Of a DNA stretch of 64,000 nucleotides, positions 63,496 through 64,000 are shown piece by piece. Numbering within the stretch: the stretch's first letter is position 1; every line of letters begins with the position of its first letter. Source of the stretch: UBA6627 sp965248675. Its GTDB lineage: Bacteria; Chloroflexota; Dehalococcoidia; UBA2979. Under the pieces are notes generated by a model that had not been told where the DNA came from, did not search any database, and saw only the letters and a list, made by a program, of their open reading frames with translations. A program made the translations under genes and the position numbers. The stretch covers positions 1,612,001-1,676,000 of the forward strand of contig CBDFJZ010000008.1 of the NCBI GenBank assembly GCA_965248675.1, in the 5' to 3' direction.

Positions 63496-64000
63496 TCAGC
63501 GACCCGGCGTGGAAGCGACGGCACGACGCCCGGTGTGCCAGCGCGCGAGCTTCGCGGCCGGCCCCAGCGCCGCGGCGACGAGCGGACCGAAGCGGTGGAC
63601 GATCGAGCGGTACTCCAGGTCGCCGCGAACGAGCTCGCCGGCCGGCGACCAGAAGCGATCGGAATGCTGGAGCAGCCAGACGAACGGCGCGGGCAGCGCG
63701 TGGAAGATCTCCATCAGCGCGCGCGAGGCCTCGATGTTCGGGACGAGCTCGCGCGCCATCAGGTGGTGGTAGCCGCGTAGCGAGTCGACGCGGCCGGCCA
63801 GGTAGTCCTCGACGGCCGGTGCGACGCCGATGCCCGAGGCGACGGCGCCGTGGATGCCCTCGCCCGATAGCGGATCGACGAGGCCGGCGGCGTCACCGAT
63901 CACGGCCGAACCGCCGGCGGCGACGAGCGCGCCGGGGCGGGTCAGGGGCAGGTGATGGCCTCGGAGCCGAGTGACGCTGGCGGCGTCGAAGTCGTAGAGG
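63496..64000 (-). CDS. Geranylgeranyl-reductase-family FAD oxidoreductase (partial, runs off the right edge)
   Basis: The last 167 residues are visible. V-I-G-D-A-A-G-L-V-D-P-L-S-G-E-G-I is the second FAD-binding motif of the family (G-D-A-A-G-x-x-x-P-x-x-G-E-G-I), followed by the helical C-terminus. Family members reduce isoprenoid double bonds or oxidise small molecules. The N-terminal Rossmann motif lies beyond the window. Confidence 0.85.
   Translation of the reverse strand, partial: LYDFDAASVTRLRGHHLPLTRPGALVAAGGSAVIGDAAGLVDPLSGEGIHGAVASGIGVAPAVEDYLAGRVDSLRGYHHLMARELVPNIEASRALMEIFHALPAPFVWLLQHSDRFWSPAGELVRGDLEYRSIVHRFGPLVAAALGPAAKLARWHTGRRAVASTPGR

Overview
The window is high-GC (roughly two thirds G+C by eye) and reads like a chromosome segment of a Chloroflexota bacterium. 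Lipoproteins with long Thr/Pro/Glu linkers after the signal cysteine (10677-11771, 12776-14395, 61987-63483), coenzyme F420 genes, a full cobalamin lower-ligand pathway and a Gram-positive-type LexA box point that way. The phylum assignment is inference; a marker-gene tree would settle it. No rRNA, tRNA, IS element, prophage or CRISPR array was seen.

Left part (1-23.6 kb): stress, transport and cofactor genes. They include a cut-off NUDIX gene, a PIG-L deacetylase, lexA with its own box, an orphan oligopeptide ABC ATPase, holA with an MFS exporter, two F420 genes (cofE and an NADPH:F420 oxidoreductase), a THI5/NMT1-type ABC importer beside a PLP dehydratase, an inactive trypsin-fold lipoprotein facing an intact HtrA, and cobT-cobS-cobU. 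A clear cyclic-di-AMP (ydaO-type) riboswitch precedes a 70-residue zinc-ribbon protein. The first 4.2 kb carries a local family of paired CCCCTTCGGGG hairpins, two of which form the last codons of lexA and holA.

Middle part (23.7-42.7 kb): a flagellar and motility cluster in one direction: flbD, motAB, fliL, fliM, an acidic repeat protein where fliN is usually found, fliP, fliQ, fliR, flhB, flhA, flhF, a PilZ protein, fliA, a SwrB/DUF6115-like gene, an RskA-like protein, two rod/hook genes, flgM, flgN, flgK, flgL, fliW and csrA. Many reading frames here are broken: fliP lacks its middle, flhB, pilZ, flgG and flgK are frameshifted, flhF has an in-frame amber, and flgN has lost its stop. FliA carries a 125-residue histone-H1-like Lys/Ala/Ser tail. 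Either motility is decaying or the assembly has local errors; reads would decide.

Right part (42.9-64 kb): an OmpR-type two-component system with a PDZ membrane protein, then branched-chain amino acid synthesis spread over the minus strand (cimA, leuB, leuD-leuC, leuA, ilvH, ilvB). This is controlled, on sequence evidence, by attenuation: ilvB is preceded by a 31-residue, probably leaderless peptide ending in a Leu/Val run and by competing hairpins. leuA and possibly leuB have similar leaders. Between them lie broken accessory genes (NUDIX, endonuclease/phosphatase, hydrolase-cyclase fusion), a CheY-like gene, a phosphotransferase and a small two-gene module. The window ends in a DUF3179 lipoprotein and a cut-off geranylgeranyl-reductase-like flavoprotein.
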